Assembly: GCA_018830485.1 (NCBI GenBank)
Contig: JAHJRQ010000023.1
Span: 38,960-102,959 of the forward strand
Direction of reading: 5' to 3'
Source: Pseudomonadota bacterium
GTDB taxonomy: Bacteria > Desulfobacterota > Desulfobulbia > Desulfobulbales > Desulfurivibrionaceae
Length of the DNA stretch: 64,000 bases
The notes under the pieces were generated by a model. It made no database searches. It was not told the DNA's origin and saw nothing but the letters and a program-made list of their open reading frames with translations. Shown piece after piece: positions 46,752 to 55,135 of this stretch (its first letter is position 1; each line of letters begins with the position of its first letter). Made by a program: the position numbers and the translations under genes.

Positions 46752-47753
46752 CTAGATTGCCGCTTCCCTTAAAAATTGGGCTGCTTCTTCCGGCGGGATG
46801 GAGTTGATGTAAAAGCCTGAGCCCCATTCAAAACCGGCAATCATGGTCAGTTTGGGCATGATTTCAAAATGCCAGTGGTAATGTTCCAGGGGTTGCGAGC
46901 GCAACGGGGCGCCGTGCAGGACAAAGTTGTATGGAACATTGGGAATGCAGGTGTCCAGACGGCGCATGCACTCTGAAAAGATCGCGGTGAGCGCCTTGAA
47001 ATGGTTGTCATCCATGGCAAGATAGGAAGAGGCATGTTGCTTGGGCAGGATCCACATCTCGAAGGGCGAACGGGGCGCATAGGGGACAATGGCGAGGAAC
47101 AGGTCGTTTTCTGCCACCACCCGCTTGTTCTGGTTTATTTCCTGGCGGATGATATCGCAGAAGATGCAACGTTCCTTGTACTTGAAGTAGGAAAGGCTCC
47201 CCTCGATCTCGGAGCTGATCATGCGGGGGACAATGGGCAGGGCAATGAGCTGGGAGTGGGAATGTTCCAGCGAGGCCCCGGCTGCGGCGCCGAAATTCTT
47301 GAACACCATGACATACCGGAAGCGCGGATCCTGGGCCAGGTCGAGCAGCCGATCCCGATAGGCCAGAAAAACCTTGATCATGCGATCCGCCGGCAGATTG
47401 GCAAAGGATTCGTTGTGGTCCGGGGTTTCGATGATGACCTCGTGGGCGCCGATGCCGTTCATCCGGTCGTAGAGGCCATCGCCCTCCTTGTTGAGATTGC
47501 CTTCGATGATCAGGGCTGGGTACTTGTTGGGCACCACCCGCAGATCCCAGCCGGGCCTGTTGGCTTGATGGCCAGCGGTGTTGCTGTAGCTCAGAACCTC
47601 CGGAGGCGTGGTATTCTCGTTGCCTGGGCACAGAGGGCAGAATCCGCCCCTGGTCTCACTTTTTTCAACAATGAAGTCAGTGGGCCGCTTTCCCCTTTCG
47701 GTGGAGATGATGATCCAGCGGCCGATGATCGGATCTTTGCGCAGTTCAGGCAT
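46752..47753 (-). CDS. galT: Galactose-1-phosphate uridylyltransferase
   Basis: A 333-aa Leloir-type enzyme (HIT superfamily) exchanging UDP between glucose and galactose 1-phosphates; it may act with other sugar-1-phosphates as well. RGGFCPLCPGNE is the zinc-Cys pair, LEHSHSQLIA and HYHWHFEI carry the catalytic and zinc histidines. EMWILPKQHAS is also conserved. No galK or galE is adjacent, and it pairs 9 bp after the dksA-like gene, so the role may be UDP-sugar supply rather than galactose catabolism. Confidence 0.93.
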   Translation of the reverse strand: MPELRKDPIIGRWIIISTERGKRPTDFIVEKSETRGGFCPLCPGNENTTPPEVLSYSNTAGHQANRPGWDLRVVPNKYPALIIEGNLNKEGDGLYDRMNGIGAHEVIIETPDHNESFANLPADRMIKVFLAYRDRLLDLAQDPRFRYVMVFKNFGAAAGASLEHSHSQLIALPIVPRMISSEIEGSLSYFKYKERCIFCDIIRQEINQNKRVVAENDLFLAIVPYAPRSPFEMWILPKQHASSYLAMDDNHFKALTAIFSECMRRLDTCIPNVPYNFVLHGAPLRSQPLEHYHWHFEIMPKLTMIAGFEWGSGFYINSIPPEEAAQFLREAAI

Positions 47754-47762
47754 CGCGGTCTC

Positions 47763-48128
47763 TTATAAGCCTTTTTGTGCCCTTTCCTGGTTTTCCTGGT
47801 GGGTTTTGCACTCGATGCATTGGGTGGTCACCGGCCGCGCCTCAAGACGCTTGACCGAGATCTCGTCGCCGCATTCGTCGCAGATGCCATAGGTGCCTTC
47901 ATCGATGCGTTCGATGGCCTCCCGGATCTTGGCAAGGAGTTTGCGCTCACGGTCGCGGATGCGGAGTTCGAAGCTCCGGTCGGACTCGGCGCTGGCCCGG
48001 TCGGTGGGATCGGGATAATTTTCCGTGCTGTCGGTCATCTCGTGGATGGTTTTTTCAGCCTCCTGCAAAAGATCCTGGCTCATGGTCTCAAGCTTCTGGC
48101 GAAAATACTCAAGTTGTTCTCTGTTCAC
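47763..48128 (-). CDS. dksA: TraR/DksA family zinc-finger transcription factor
   Basis: A 121-aa coiled-coil protein that binds the RNA polymerase secondary channel and helps with ppGpp control. An N-terminal coiled-coil (about 1-75, YFRQKLETMSQDLLQEAEKTIHEM) has the acidic tip DPTDRAS. The C-terminal zinc finger reads CDECGDEISVKRLEARPVTTQC-type, then CIEC, with both Cys pairs kept. It lies between moaC and galT. Confidence 0.9.
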   Translation of the reverse strand: MNREQLEYFRQKLETMSQDLLQEAEKTIHEMTDSTENYPDPTDRASAESDRSFELRIRDRERKLLAKIREAIERIDEGTYGICDECGDEISVKRLEARPVTTQCIECKTHQENQERAQKGL

Positions 48129-48168
48129 GGTCTTACTCCCTTGGCATATCGTGGGCTAGCGTTATCGG

Positions 48169-48663
48169 CTATCGTTGGTAGCTTCCGCTTTTGCCCCCGA
48201 TTTTCCTTTCCAGTCTGATGTTATTAATGATCATGCCTTTGTCCACGGCCTTGCACATATCATAAATGGTCAGGGCGGCAACCGAGACGGCGGTGAGCGC
48301 CTCCATCTCGACCCCGGTTCTGCCGGTTATGCCCACGGTAGCGGTAATTGCTATGGTGTGGGTTCTGTCGTCCAGGTCAAAATCGACAGTTACCTTGTTG
48401 ATGGCCAGAGGATGGGTCAGGGGGATCAGGGCGTCGACCTTTTTGGCGGCCATGATCCCGGCGATCCGGGCAACCCCGAGCACATCGCCTTTGGCGATAT
48501 TCCCATCCCGCACCAACTGAAACGCCTGCGCCGAAAGGACGATGGCGCCGGAGGCGGTAGCTTCCCGCACGGTTTCGTTTTTGCCGCCCACGTCAACCAT
48601 GCGGGCGTTTCCGGATTCGTCGAAATGGGTCAGCAGATTATCCGTCAAGGGCTGGTCGCTCAT
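48169..48663 (-). CDS. moaC: Cyclic pyranopterin monophosphate synthase MoaC
   Basis: About 164 aa from the ATG at 48663 ([18 protein letters not shown]). It catalyses the second step of molybdopterin synthesis. [19 protein letters not shown], the loop [13 protein letters not shown] and [29 protein letters not shown] hold the conserved catalytic Lys and the substrate-binding residues. The track start overlaps dnaJ. No moaA, moaD or moaE is in the window. Confidence 0.96.
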   Translation of the reverse strand: MSDQPLTDNLLTHFDESGNARMVDVGGKNETVREATASGAIVLSAQAFQLVRDGNIAKGDVLGVARIAGIMAAKKVDALIPLTHPLAINKVTVDFDLDDRTHTIAITATVGITGRTGVEMEALTAVSVAALTIYDMCKAVDKGMIINNIRLERKIGGKSGSYQR

Positions 48664-48686
48664 TGTCGTTGTCTCGCGGGGAAGAA

Positions 48687-49805
48687 TCAAGGATTTTCGT
48701 TGGAAAATGTGTGGAGGAACTTTTTGAAAAATCCCTCTTCTTCCTTGTTGTCGCCCTTTTCTTTCTGCAGGGCATCAAGCTCCGTGAGCAGTTCCTTTTC
48801 ACGCGCGGACAATTTTTTTGGGATGACAACCTTGATTTCGACGATCATGTTGCCGGGATTCCCGCCCCTGAGGGAGGGGACGCCTTCGCCTTTCAGGGTG
48901 AATATCTGTTCCGGCTGGGTTCCCGCAGGGATGACCAGTTTTTGGGCGCCGTTGATGGTCGGCACCTCCACGGTGGCGCCCAGCGCTGCCTGCACCATGG
49001 TCAGGGGGAAAAGGCAGTGGATTTCGCTGCCCTCCCGCTGGAAAAACTCATGGGGTTCCACATGCATGATCACATACAGATCGCCCGGCGGACCGCCCTT
49101 GCGGCCGCCTTCGCCTTCGCCCCGCAACCGCATGCGGGCGCCGGTGTCGATCCCGGCCGGGATCTTCAGGGAGACCTTTTTCGTTTTTCTGACCAGCCCC
49201 TCGCCCTGACAATCATTGCACGGGTCGGTAATGATTGTGCCTTCGCCGTTGCATTTCGGGCAGGTGGTCTGTACCCGGAAAAATCCCTGGGCATGCACGA
49301 CCTGGCCATGGCCCTTGCAGGTGGTGCAGGTCGAGGCTTTATGCCCGGGGCGCAAGCCGGTGCCGTCGCAAGTCCAGCAGGTTTCCCGCTTGGTGATCTC
49401 GAGCTCTTTTTCCGCGCCGTGCATGGCATCCATGAAGCTGATGCCCAGATCGTAGCGCAGGTCGTTTCCCGGTACCGGCCCCTGGCGCCTTTGCCCGGAG
49501 CGGCCGCCGAACATGTCGCCGAAGATGTCGCCGAAGCTGGAGAAGATATCCTCAAAATTCCCCGGCCCGCTGTAGCCGCTGTCTTTCAGGCCGGCGACTC
49601 CGTAGCGGTCGTAAATCTTGCGTTTTTCCAGATCGCCGAGAACTTCGTAAGCCTCGGCGGCTGATTTGAATGTATCTTCAGCCGCCTTGTCGCCCGGGTT
49701 TTTGTCCGGATGGTACTTCATGGCCAGTTTGCGGTACGCTTTTTTTATCTCCTCGGCGGTCGCATCCGGGGCGACGCCGAGTCTTTTGTAAAAATCGGTT
49801 TCCAT
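48687..49805 (-). CDS. dnaJ: Chaperone protein DnaJ
   Basis: A 372-aa Hsp40 co-chaperone. The J domain (1-70) has [10 protein letters not shown] Gly/Phe-rich stretch (75-110) precedes the zinc-finger domain with four CXXCXGXG repeats ([32 protein letters not shown]). The C-terminal substrate domain ends near a Lys-rich tail. dnaK and grpE are not in the window. It lies 3 bp after rpoZ. Confidence 0.97.
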   Translation of the reverse strand: METDFYKRLGVAPDATAEEIKKAYRKLAMKYHPDKNPGDKAAEDTFKSAAEAYEVLGDLEKRKIYDRYGVAGLKDSGYSGPGNFEDIFSSFGDIFGDMFGGRSGQRRQGPVPGNDLRYDLGISFMDAMHGAEKELEITKRETCWTCDGTGLRPGHKASTCTTCKGHGQVVHAQGFFRVQTTCPKCNGEGTIITDPCNDCQGEGLVRKTKKVSLKIPAGIDTGARMRLRGEGEGGRKGGPPGDLYVIMHVEPHEFFQREGSEIHCLFPLTMVQAALGATVEVPTINGAQKLVIPAGTQPEQIFTLKGEGVPSLRGGNPGNMIVEIKVVIPKKLSAREKELLTELDALQKEKGDNKEEEGFFKKFLHTFSNENP

Positions 49806-49808
49806 GGG

Positions 49809-50099
49809 CTATAAGAACGCCTGTTCCCTTGGATCATCACCCTTTTGTGCGGCCGGGCCGGGTTTCTCCGAGGCCGGAGAATCCTCCTTGGTTGGGGTGA
49901 AGTTCTTGATGGTGGAGAAACTCACCTGGCCGGAGGCAATCTCGCGCAAGGTGGCGACGATCTCCTTGTTTTTGCATTTGACAAGAAAAGGGGCGTTCTT
50001 GCGGTGCTGTTTAATTCGTTCAACGGCAAGATGGATCAGGGAAAAACGATTTTCATTGCCTATCTGGCTCAGGCAGTCTTCGACGGTGATGCGTGCCAT
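49809..50099 (-). CDS. rpoZ: DNA-directed RNA polymerase omega subunit
   Basis: A 96-aa RNA polymerase assembly subunit. MARITVEDCLSQIGNENRFSLIHLAVERIKQHRK (read in segments) and NKEIVATLREIASGQVSF are the omega hallmarks. The C-terminal tail after residue 68 is a variable acidic/Pro stretch. AGGAGGAG precedes the ATG and a sigma-70 promoter lies upstream. It heads the rpoZ-dnaJ-moaC-dksA-galT run of minus-strand genes. Confidence 0.94.
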   Translation of the reverse strand: MARITVEDCLSQIGNENRFSLIHLAVERIKQHRKNAPFLVKCKNKEIVATLREIASGQVSFSTIKNFTPTKEDSPASEKPGPAAQKGDDPREQAFL

Positions 50100-50158
50100 G
50101 GTGCAACTCCTCCTGTGGGAATTCTCCCGTTGGGTATCGCGGTAGTATAAACTTCAAA

Positions 50159-50186
50159 AGTATAATCCATCCCGGTTTTTTGGCAA
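50159..50186 (-). promoter_or_regulatory. Sigma-70 promoter of rpoZ
   Basis: On the minus strand: TTGCCA (50181-50186), 16-bp spacer, TATACT (50159-50164). It is 60 bp upstream of the rpoZ start. Confidence 0.65.
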
Positions 50187-50307
50187 TCATTTTTTCTTCG
50201 ACCCCCCATTCATTCTCGAAGGCAAAAGGGTTTGCACGGTGTGCTTTCCGGTGAATATGCGGGCATATGGGAAAGATCACCACTGAGACGGGGAGGGCCT
50301 GCTGAGG

Positions 50308-50323
50308 TGGCATGAAAAATGCT
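50308..50323 (+). promoter_or_regulatory. Sigma-54 promoter of the FlgO-like lipoprotein operon
   Basis: TGGCATGAAAAATGCT fits TGGCAYG-N4-WTGCT with GG and GC 10 bp apart. It precedes the first lipoprotein ATG by about 190 bp, giving a long leader. Confidence 0.7.
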
Positions 50324-50514
50324 TATAAACAAGGCGAGATTGCAGAAAAAAGGGGAAACGGAGGGGTAATTCAGAAAAAAATTCCTTGTTATGCCCGGAA
50401 TTCGGCTTTTCAATGGGAACGAGCGGGAAAAAAATTCCCAGACCGGGTGGTGAAAATGTTGTCATTTTATTGACAAGGCGACTGTGAGTGACGCAAGACA
50501 CAGAGGGAGAGAAG

Positions 50515-50754
50515 ATGCGGAAAATCATGGCGGGGTTGTTGCTCCTCAGTTGTTGCGGGTGTGCTGGCGGGATGTACAGCGATCTGGTCGAGGTTGAAAT
50601 GCGGTTTGCCTCTCCGATGTTCGGGGGGGGCGAGCGAGTGCCCGTTGTCTACCCGGGCGGGCCAGGCGTTTCCGGCGATCCCATGGTTCAGGCCTTTGGG
50701 CCTTCCTGGCGGAGCATGGAAAATGACTATCCCGGCTACAATTTTAATCCCTGA
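50515..50754 (+). CDS. Small lipoprotein, function unknown
   Basis: A 79-aa protein with a lipoprotein signal: MRKIMAGLLLLSCCGCAGG, in which the lipobox L-S-C-C-G-C puts the acylated Cys near residue 13-16. The start at 50515 follows GAGGGAGAG; the track's GTG start (50488) adds nine residues. The mature part is short, Gly/Pro-rich, with no recognised domain. It begins the operon that continues with two FlgO-like genes 15 bp downstream, so an outer-membrane flagellar role is possible. The motif GPSWRSMENDYPGYNFNP at the end is striking. Confidence 0.6.
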   Translation: MRKIMAGLLLLSCCGCAGGMYSDLVEVEMRFASPMFGGGERVPVVYPGGPGVSGDPMVQAFGPSWRSMENDYPGYNFNP

Positions 50755-50769
50755 GCGGGGGAGGCGAAA

Positions 50770-51651
50770 ATGATGCGTATACGACTGCTTGCGATTGTGC
50801 TGGCCTTCACCGGTGTAGCCACCGCCGTGCAGGCCGATGACGGCCAGTCTTCGGACACCGGCGGAAATGGGGGCGTGTTTCAGCAACGGCAGAAACCCTC
50901 CCCGGCATATCGGCCCTACTTCTATAACTATCCCCATGCCATACCGCCTGATTACGTGTTCCGCACCGGTCGGGTTTTCTCGCCGCGGAATATGTCTCAA
51001 TCCGGGGTGTCGGCTTTTGGACAGGCAGGAGGGGGACAGGCAGGCGGTGCAGGCCAGGGTGCCGCACTGCATTCCAGGATCAGCCAGATGGGGAAGGCTC
51101 TCATTGCCAATGCCAGCGAGGTGGTGGCCGACGAGTATGTGGTGGCGGTGAGCACCTTTGTCAGCCTTGACAATCTGTATGCGACCTCTTCCCTGGGCCG
51201 CTATCTCGGCGAGCAGTTGCTCTCCACCCTGCAGCAGGAAGGACTGGAGGTCATTGAGGTGCGGAAAACCCCGGGTCTGATGGTGAGCCCGTATCACGGA
51301 GAGTATGCCTTGTCCAGGAGCATGGATGAGATCGGCCTGGTGCAGAACGCCCAGGCGGTGGTGGTGGGAACCTATGCGGTGGCCGGGCAGGAAATCTTTG
51401 TCAATGCCCGTCTGTTGCGCAACGACGACAACCGGGTTCTTTCCTCCGCCAGCTTGGTTTTGCCCGTTGACGCGCTGACCGCCAATCTCCTTGCCAATGA
51501 AAGCATGCCTGCTTCGAACCGCACCGCGAAGGTCGCGATCCGCGAATTTCCGGAAAAGGGCCAGGCTGTCTCTGCGCCTTCGGCAAAAAAACCGGCGAAA
51601 AAGGTCGCGAAGCGTTCTGTAAAGCCTCCCGTAACGAAGGATTGCCCATGA
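50770..51651 (+). CDS. FlgO-like outer membrane protein, paralogue 1
   Basis: A 293-aa exported protein: signal peptide MRIRLLAIVLAFTGVATAVQA (residues about 2-22), then a Gly/Gln-rich linker and a FlgO-type domain (about 105-235). That domain has YVVAVSTFVSLDNLYATSSLG, EVIEVRKT, GTYAVAGQEIFVNARLLR. A basic Ala/Lys-rich tail (KKPAKKVAKRSVKPP) ends the protein. FlgO in Vibrio cholerae is an outer-membrane lipoprotein needed for stable flagella. Here no lipobox is seen in this copy. It overlaps the next gene (ATGA). Confidence 0.75.
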   Translation: MMRIRLLAIVLAFTGVATAVQADDGQSSDTGGNGGVFQQRQKPSPAYRPYFYNYPHAIPPDYVFRTGRVFSPRNMSQSGVSAFGQAGGGQAGGAGQGAALHSRISQMGKALIANASEVVADEYVVAVSTFVSLDNLYATSSLGRYLGEQLLSTLQQEGLEVIEVRKTPGLMVSPYHGEYALSRSMDEIGLVQNAQAVVVGTYAVAGQEIFVNARLLRNDDNRVLSSASLVLPVDALTANLLANESMPASNRTAKVAIREFPEKGQAVSAPSAKKPAKKVAKRSVKPPVTKDCP

Positions 51652-52250
51652 AAAAGACAAGAATGAAGATTCGTGGCTTGGGGTTCGCGCTGTTTCTGGG
51701 CTGCGCTCTGCTCCTGAGCGGGTGCGCGCCCCGGGCGACCACCGGCGGCACCGCCTCGGTGGTCACTCCGGATTTTTTCGGGGTGGGGGAGGAGCTGGCC
51801 CTCCAGTTGACATCCGGCATGCGCGGCGCCGGGGGCGGCCAGCGGTTGATCCTGACCACGGTGGTTGATCTTGACAACCTCTATGCCACCACCCGTTTCG
51901 GCCGGACCCTGACCGAGGCCCTGTCCACCAGTCTGTTTCGCCATGGGTTCGGGGTGGTGGAAATCCGCAAGTCCGCCGAGATTTTCATGCGGGACAACCG
52001 GGGCGAGCTGATGCTCACCCGGGATGCCACGCTTTTGGCCAAACAGCAACAGGCTGCCGCAATTCTTACCGGCACCTATTCGCTGACCCCAAGCACGGTA
52101 ATTCTCAATCTCAAGCTGCTCGATGCCGGTTCCCAGCAGGTGCTTTCCGTGGCAGGGCTTGAACTGCAGCGCAGCCGCAATATCAATCATTTGCTTGCGG
52201 CAGGAGGCGGCGCTTTGGGCGATGGGCTGCTCTCCGCTAAAGAGCGATAG
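51648..52250 (+). CDS. FlgO-like lipoprotein, paralogue 2
   Basis: About 200 aa from the ATG at 51648, overlapping the upstream stop. A lipoprotein signal FALFLGCALLLSGC ends in a Cys near residue 24. The FlgO-like domain (about 65-175) parallels paralogue 1: VVDLDNLYATTRFGR, VVEIRKS, GTYSLTPSTVILNLKLLD. The two are clear tandem duplicates. No charged tail is present. It is probably anchored in the outer membrane. The repeat copy B starts 8 bp after its stop. Confidence 0.75.
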   Translation: MKKTRMKIRGLGFALFLGCALLLSGCAPRATTGGTASVVTPDFFGVGEELALQLTSGMRGAGGGQRLILTTVVDLDNLYATTRFGRTLTEALSTSLFRHGFGVVEIRKSAEIFMRDNRGELMLTRDATLLAKQQQAAAILTGTYSLTPSTVILNLKLLDAGSQQVLSVAGLELQRSRNINHLLAAGGGALGDGLLSAKER

Positions 52251-52257
52251 GAGGGCG

Positions 52258-52385
52258 TAACTGTCCAGCAGCGCCACATCTGCTTCGGAGTCTCACAGGT
52301 TCGCTTACCTGTCATCGGCCTGCTCGTGTGCAATAGCACACTTCGCAGACCTCTTTCGCGCATCTGCGGCACTGCTGAACAGTTA
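52258..52385. repeat. Palindromic intergenic repeat, copy B (128 bp)
   Basis: Outer arms TAACTGTCCAGCAG and CTGCTGAACAGTTA pair at 13 of 14 positions. Compared with copy A, a C-G pair at the fifth position has become T-A in both arms, a compensatory change. The nested TGTGCAATAGCACA and CTGC...GCAG hairpins are kept. A 24-bp insertion near the left arm accounts for the extra length. Confidence 0.85.
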
Positions 52386-52440
52386 CCTTTCGTGGTCTTT
52401 TAATTCCGGCATTAAGCGGGATAGTAATTAGGAGGGCGGT

Positions 52441-53073
52441 ATGCGAAAGAGTATCGTGGGTGCGTTTCTTGGCCTGCTTCTTGTCGGGTGTGCAGCAGGC
52501 CCAAAAAACTGGGCCAACCAGCCGGTGGAGGTCAAGAAGAATTCGCCGGTGGTATTTATCTATCCTGAAACGAATACCTATCAGGAGGCGACTGTCGGTG
52601 TTCTGCCTTTTCAGGTGCCCGACAATATGAGCCGGCAGCAGGGGGAGGGGGTCGCCATGCTCTTCAAGGATGTCCTTCTGGGCAAGCAGGCTTTCCCAAA
52701 GGTGCTCCGCCTGGAGGAGTCGTACCGGGATGTGGAGGAGGCCCTGGCCCTTGGCCGGAAGGCAAAGGTTGATCTGGTCCTGGCGGGAAAGGTCAACCAT
52801 GTTCTGGAAGGCACCCAGTTCGGCGGGGGAAGGGTTGAAGTGGCCACCCGCCTGCTCAATGTGCATACCGGCAATACCGTCTGGTATATCGAGCAGTCCA
52901 TGGACCAGCCCGTCGCCTATCCGAAAAGCAGCACCCTTTCCCGATTTGTCGCAGCCTTTAATCCTCCGGAGATCAAGTCCTCGCAGGGCGGTCCGGTGGT
53001 GCCGAACATGCTGGCGCAGGTTGCCGTCGACATGGTCGAGGTCATGGCCGGTGCCAGGTCGGTCAGCCGCTGA
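52441..53073 (+). CDS. Lipoprotein, CsgG/LpoB-like fold suspected
   Basis: A 210-aa exported lipoprotein: MRKSIVGAFLGLLLVGCAAGP has a clear lipobox (LLVGC). After a linker, ATVGVLPFQVPDN, VDLVLAGKVNHVLEG and RVEVATRLLNVHTGNTVWYIEQSMDQP have the alternating strand pattern of the CsgG/LpoB/TolB-N type domain often found in outer-membrane assembly lipoproteins. It is separated from the FlgO pair only by repeat B (190 bp). No close family name is certain. It may complete the outer-membrane flagellar set, as in FlgP/FlgT of Vibrio. Confidence 0.65.
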   Translation: MRKSIVGAFLGLLLVGCAAGPKNWANQPVEVKKNSPVVFIYPETNTYQEATVGVLPFQVPDNMSRQQGEGVAMLFKDVLLGKQAFPKVLRLEESYRDVEEALALGRKAKVDLVLAGKVNHVLEGTQFGGGRVEVATRLLNVHTGNTVWYIEQSMDQPVAYPKSSTLSRFVAAFNPPEIKSSQGGPVVPNMLAQVAVDMVEVMAGARSVSR

Positions 53074-53127
53074 CAGGTGCATGGTGTGTTGAGGGCAAAG
53101 GCCGCCCCCATATGCGCCCCCGCCGGT

Positions 53128-53907
53128 TTACGTCTTCCGGTCGAGCACTGCCGTTATGGGGTAATGATCCGAGGGGAAGAGGGTGCCTTGGCGGCAGCGG
53201 TCGATCTGCGCAGCAAGGACCCGGAAATGGCCGGAGACCAGAATCCAGTCAATGGCTGCCATTTCCTCCTGCTGCCCATAACCATGAAAGGTGGCCTCAT
53301 CTTCCCCGTGTGGCAGGATTTGCCGTAAGGCGTCGATCAGCGCCCCATCGCCGGTCAGGAGGCGGTATGCGTTTGAATCCTTGTCGGCATTGAAATCGCC
53401 GGTCACGATGAGCGCGGTGTCGTGGCGGATTTGATCGAGCCATTGGCGCAGGGCGCGGGCATCCCCTTCGATGGCCGTCGGTTCGTAGTCGAAATGGGTG
53501 TTGACGTAGGTAAGCACCGACCCGGTCAACCGGCAGGAGAGCCTGGCCCAGCTCACCGTTCGCGGATAGTTGCTTTGCCAGCTCATGCTGCCGGGGATCT
53601 CCGGCGTCTCACTCAGCCAGAAACATCCCGTATCGAGCAGCCGGAAGGCGGAGCGGCGAAAGAGCAGGGGGGCCATCTCCAGCGCCGTGCCTCCGGGGCC
53701 GCCCCGATGGACGCCGAAGAAATGGTAGTCCGGCAGGTTGGCGCGGACAAATTCGGCCTGGGCGTCATCCAGGCACTCCTGAAGGCCGAGCAAGTCGGGC
53801 CCGAAGGCGTGGATCCTCTCGAGGGCAAAGGACTTGCGGTGCTCCCAGTGGTTCTCGCCGTCGTCGGCCAGGCCGACACGGATGTTGAAGCTCATCACCT
53901 TGATCAT
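53128..53907 (-). CDS. Endonuclease/exonuclease/phosphatase (EEP) superfamily enzyme
   Basis: A 259-aa DNase I-like fold hydrolase. The metal motif MSFNIRVG, the Glu of LLGLQECLD (about residues 41-49), THFDYE, VTGDFNAD and the final SDHYPITA (Asp-His pair) are all present, so it should be active. The family includes sphingomyelinases, inositol phosphatases and nucleases; substrate cannot be read from sequence. No signal peptide is seen. It is the last gene of an operon with GH5 and the ABC protein, which favours a sugar- or lipid-phosphate substrate. Confidence 0.88.
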   Translation of the reverse strand: MIKVMSFNIRVGLADDGENHWEHRKSFALERIHAFGPDLLGLQECLDDAQAEFVRANLPDYHFFGVHRGGPGGTALEMAPLLFRRSAFRLLDTGCFWLSETPEIPGSMSWQSNYPRTVSWARLSCRLTGSVLTYVNTHFDYEPTAIEGDARALRQWLDQIRHDTALIVTGDFNADKDSNAYRLLTGDGALIDALRQILPHGEDEATFHGYGQQEEMAAIDWILVSGHFRVLAAQIDRCRQGTLFPSDHYPITAVLDRKT

Positions 53908-53940
53908 GGCCTGCCCCGTGACCGGTTCCTGCGGTCAGAC

Positions 53941-55116
53941 TTATGAATTTTTGGCGCGTTCCAGGGTCCCTCGGATGCCGGAAAACTGCTCCGGCCGTCC
54001 CATATTGGGAAAGAACCCCTGATCCACGCAGTCCCGATAGCACCATTCCGGAGTGGTCTCGGTCCGGTAAGTCCAGAAGAACCAGCCGGCGTATTTTTCG
54101 AAGGTCAGCACTTGGGCCGAGGCGTACCCGCGATAGGCCGCCGACATTTGAAAGAGATCCATTTCCTCCAGGGCATGATTGAACGGCCCCTCCGCCCAGA
54201 GGGAGACCATCTTCAGATCGAGCCCCAGGCTCCATTCGCCGCAATACACCTGATAGCCCGACTCACGGATGATCTCGTCCGCTTCCTCCCGCCAGTCCAC
54301 GGCGGACTTACGGAGGTGGCCGAAGATGTCCAGACTGGTGTCGTAATCCATAAAGCATTGATAGCGGTGGATATCGATGGCCACGTTGCGAAACTCCGGC
54401 TCCAGGAGAAACCCTGCATATTCCCGGAAGCTGCGGAAGCCGTCGTGGAACACCACCGTCACCCGCTCGGGCGGGCAGTGGCGGCGGATGCGGCGGTAGG
54501 CCTCGAGGTTGAAGCGCTTCAAGAGATCGGTGGGGATATCCCAGCGCGGTTCATTGAGCGTCTCAATGCCGTGCAGCGTTGGCTGATCTCCATATCGCTC
54601 TGCCAACCGTTCCAGCACAACCAGGGAGTGTTCGATGTACTCCTCGCTGGTATGCCATTCGCAAACGTCGAGGATGCCGCCGTTGTCAAAGCCGTTCTGA
54701 CACCCCGGCGCGGCATGGAGGTCAAGAACCACCCGCAGGCCGAATTCCCCGGCCCACTCAAAGACCTTGTCGACGATGGCAAGCCCCCCTTCCACGAAGG
54801 GATGGCGCGCCTCCTGATAGCTGCGGTGGTAGGGATAGTCCTTGCCGAAGAGCCAGTGGCCCACCGGCAACCGTACCGCATTGATGCCGGCATTTTTCAG
54901 CCAGGCGAAGTCGTCGCGGGTGATGAAGGTGTTCCAATGCTGGTGCAGGCGCCGGGTAGCCTCGGCCTCGCCCAGCTCGACGCAGTAGGAGGTCTCGTCG
55001 GTGGCTTGCAGCCCCTCGAAAAGACTCGGGGTAATCCATTTTTCCAACACCAACCAGCCGCCGAGATTGACGCCGCGGAGTTTGCTGCCGAATTCGTGAA
55101 CCATTTGGGTAGTCAT
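53941..55116 (-). CDS. Glycoside hydrolase family 5, exo-beta-1,3-glucanase-like
   Basis: A 391-aa (beta/alpha)8 GH5 hydrolase. The N-terminus RGVNLGGWLVLEKWITPSLFEG is very like fungal exo-1,3-beta-glucanases. ETLNEPRWDIP carries the acid/base Glu and YCGEWSLGLD the nucleophile Glu. INAVRLPVGHWLF and LDLHAAPGCQNG are also typical. There is no signal peptide, so the protein is cytoplasmic, unlike most secreted glucanases. The gap to the upstream ABC gene is 19 bp. Confidence 0.92.
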   Translation of the reverse strand: MTTQMVHEFGSKLRGVNLGGWLVLEKWITPSLFEGLQATDETSYCVELGEAEATRRLHQHWNTFITRDDFAWLKNAGINAVRLPVGHWLFGKDYPYHRSYQEARHPFVEGGLAIVDKVFEWAGEFGLRVVLDLHAAPGCQNGFDNGGILDVCEWHTSEEYIEHSLVVLERLAERYGDQPTLHGIETLNEPRWDIPTDLLKRFNLEAYRRIRRHCPPERVTVVFHDGFRSFREYAGFLLEPEFRNVAIDIHRYQCFMDYDTSLDIFGHLRKSAVDWREEADEIIRESGYQVYCGEWSLGLDLKMVSLWAEGPFNHALEEMDLFQMSAAYRGYASAQVLTFEKYAGWFFWTYRTETTPEWCYRDCVDQGFFPNMGRPEQFSGIRGTLERAKNS

Positions 55117-55135
55117 CGTTGGTCTTCCTTAAGGG

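Larger units (their letters stand above)
50100..50514. other. Divergent regulatory region between rpoZ and the FlgO-like operon
   Basis: No gene is evident in these 415 bp. It contains the rpoZ sigma-70 promoter (minus, 50159-50186), a sigma-54 promoter for the lipoprotein operon (plus, 50308-50323) and an 18-bp inverted repeat TTGTCATTTTATTGACAA (50459-50476), 38 bp before the first lipoprotein ATG. Confidence 0.55.
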
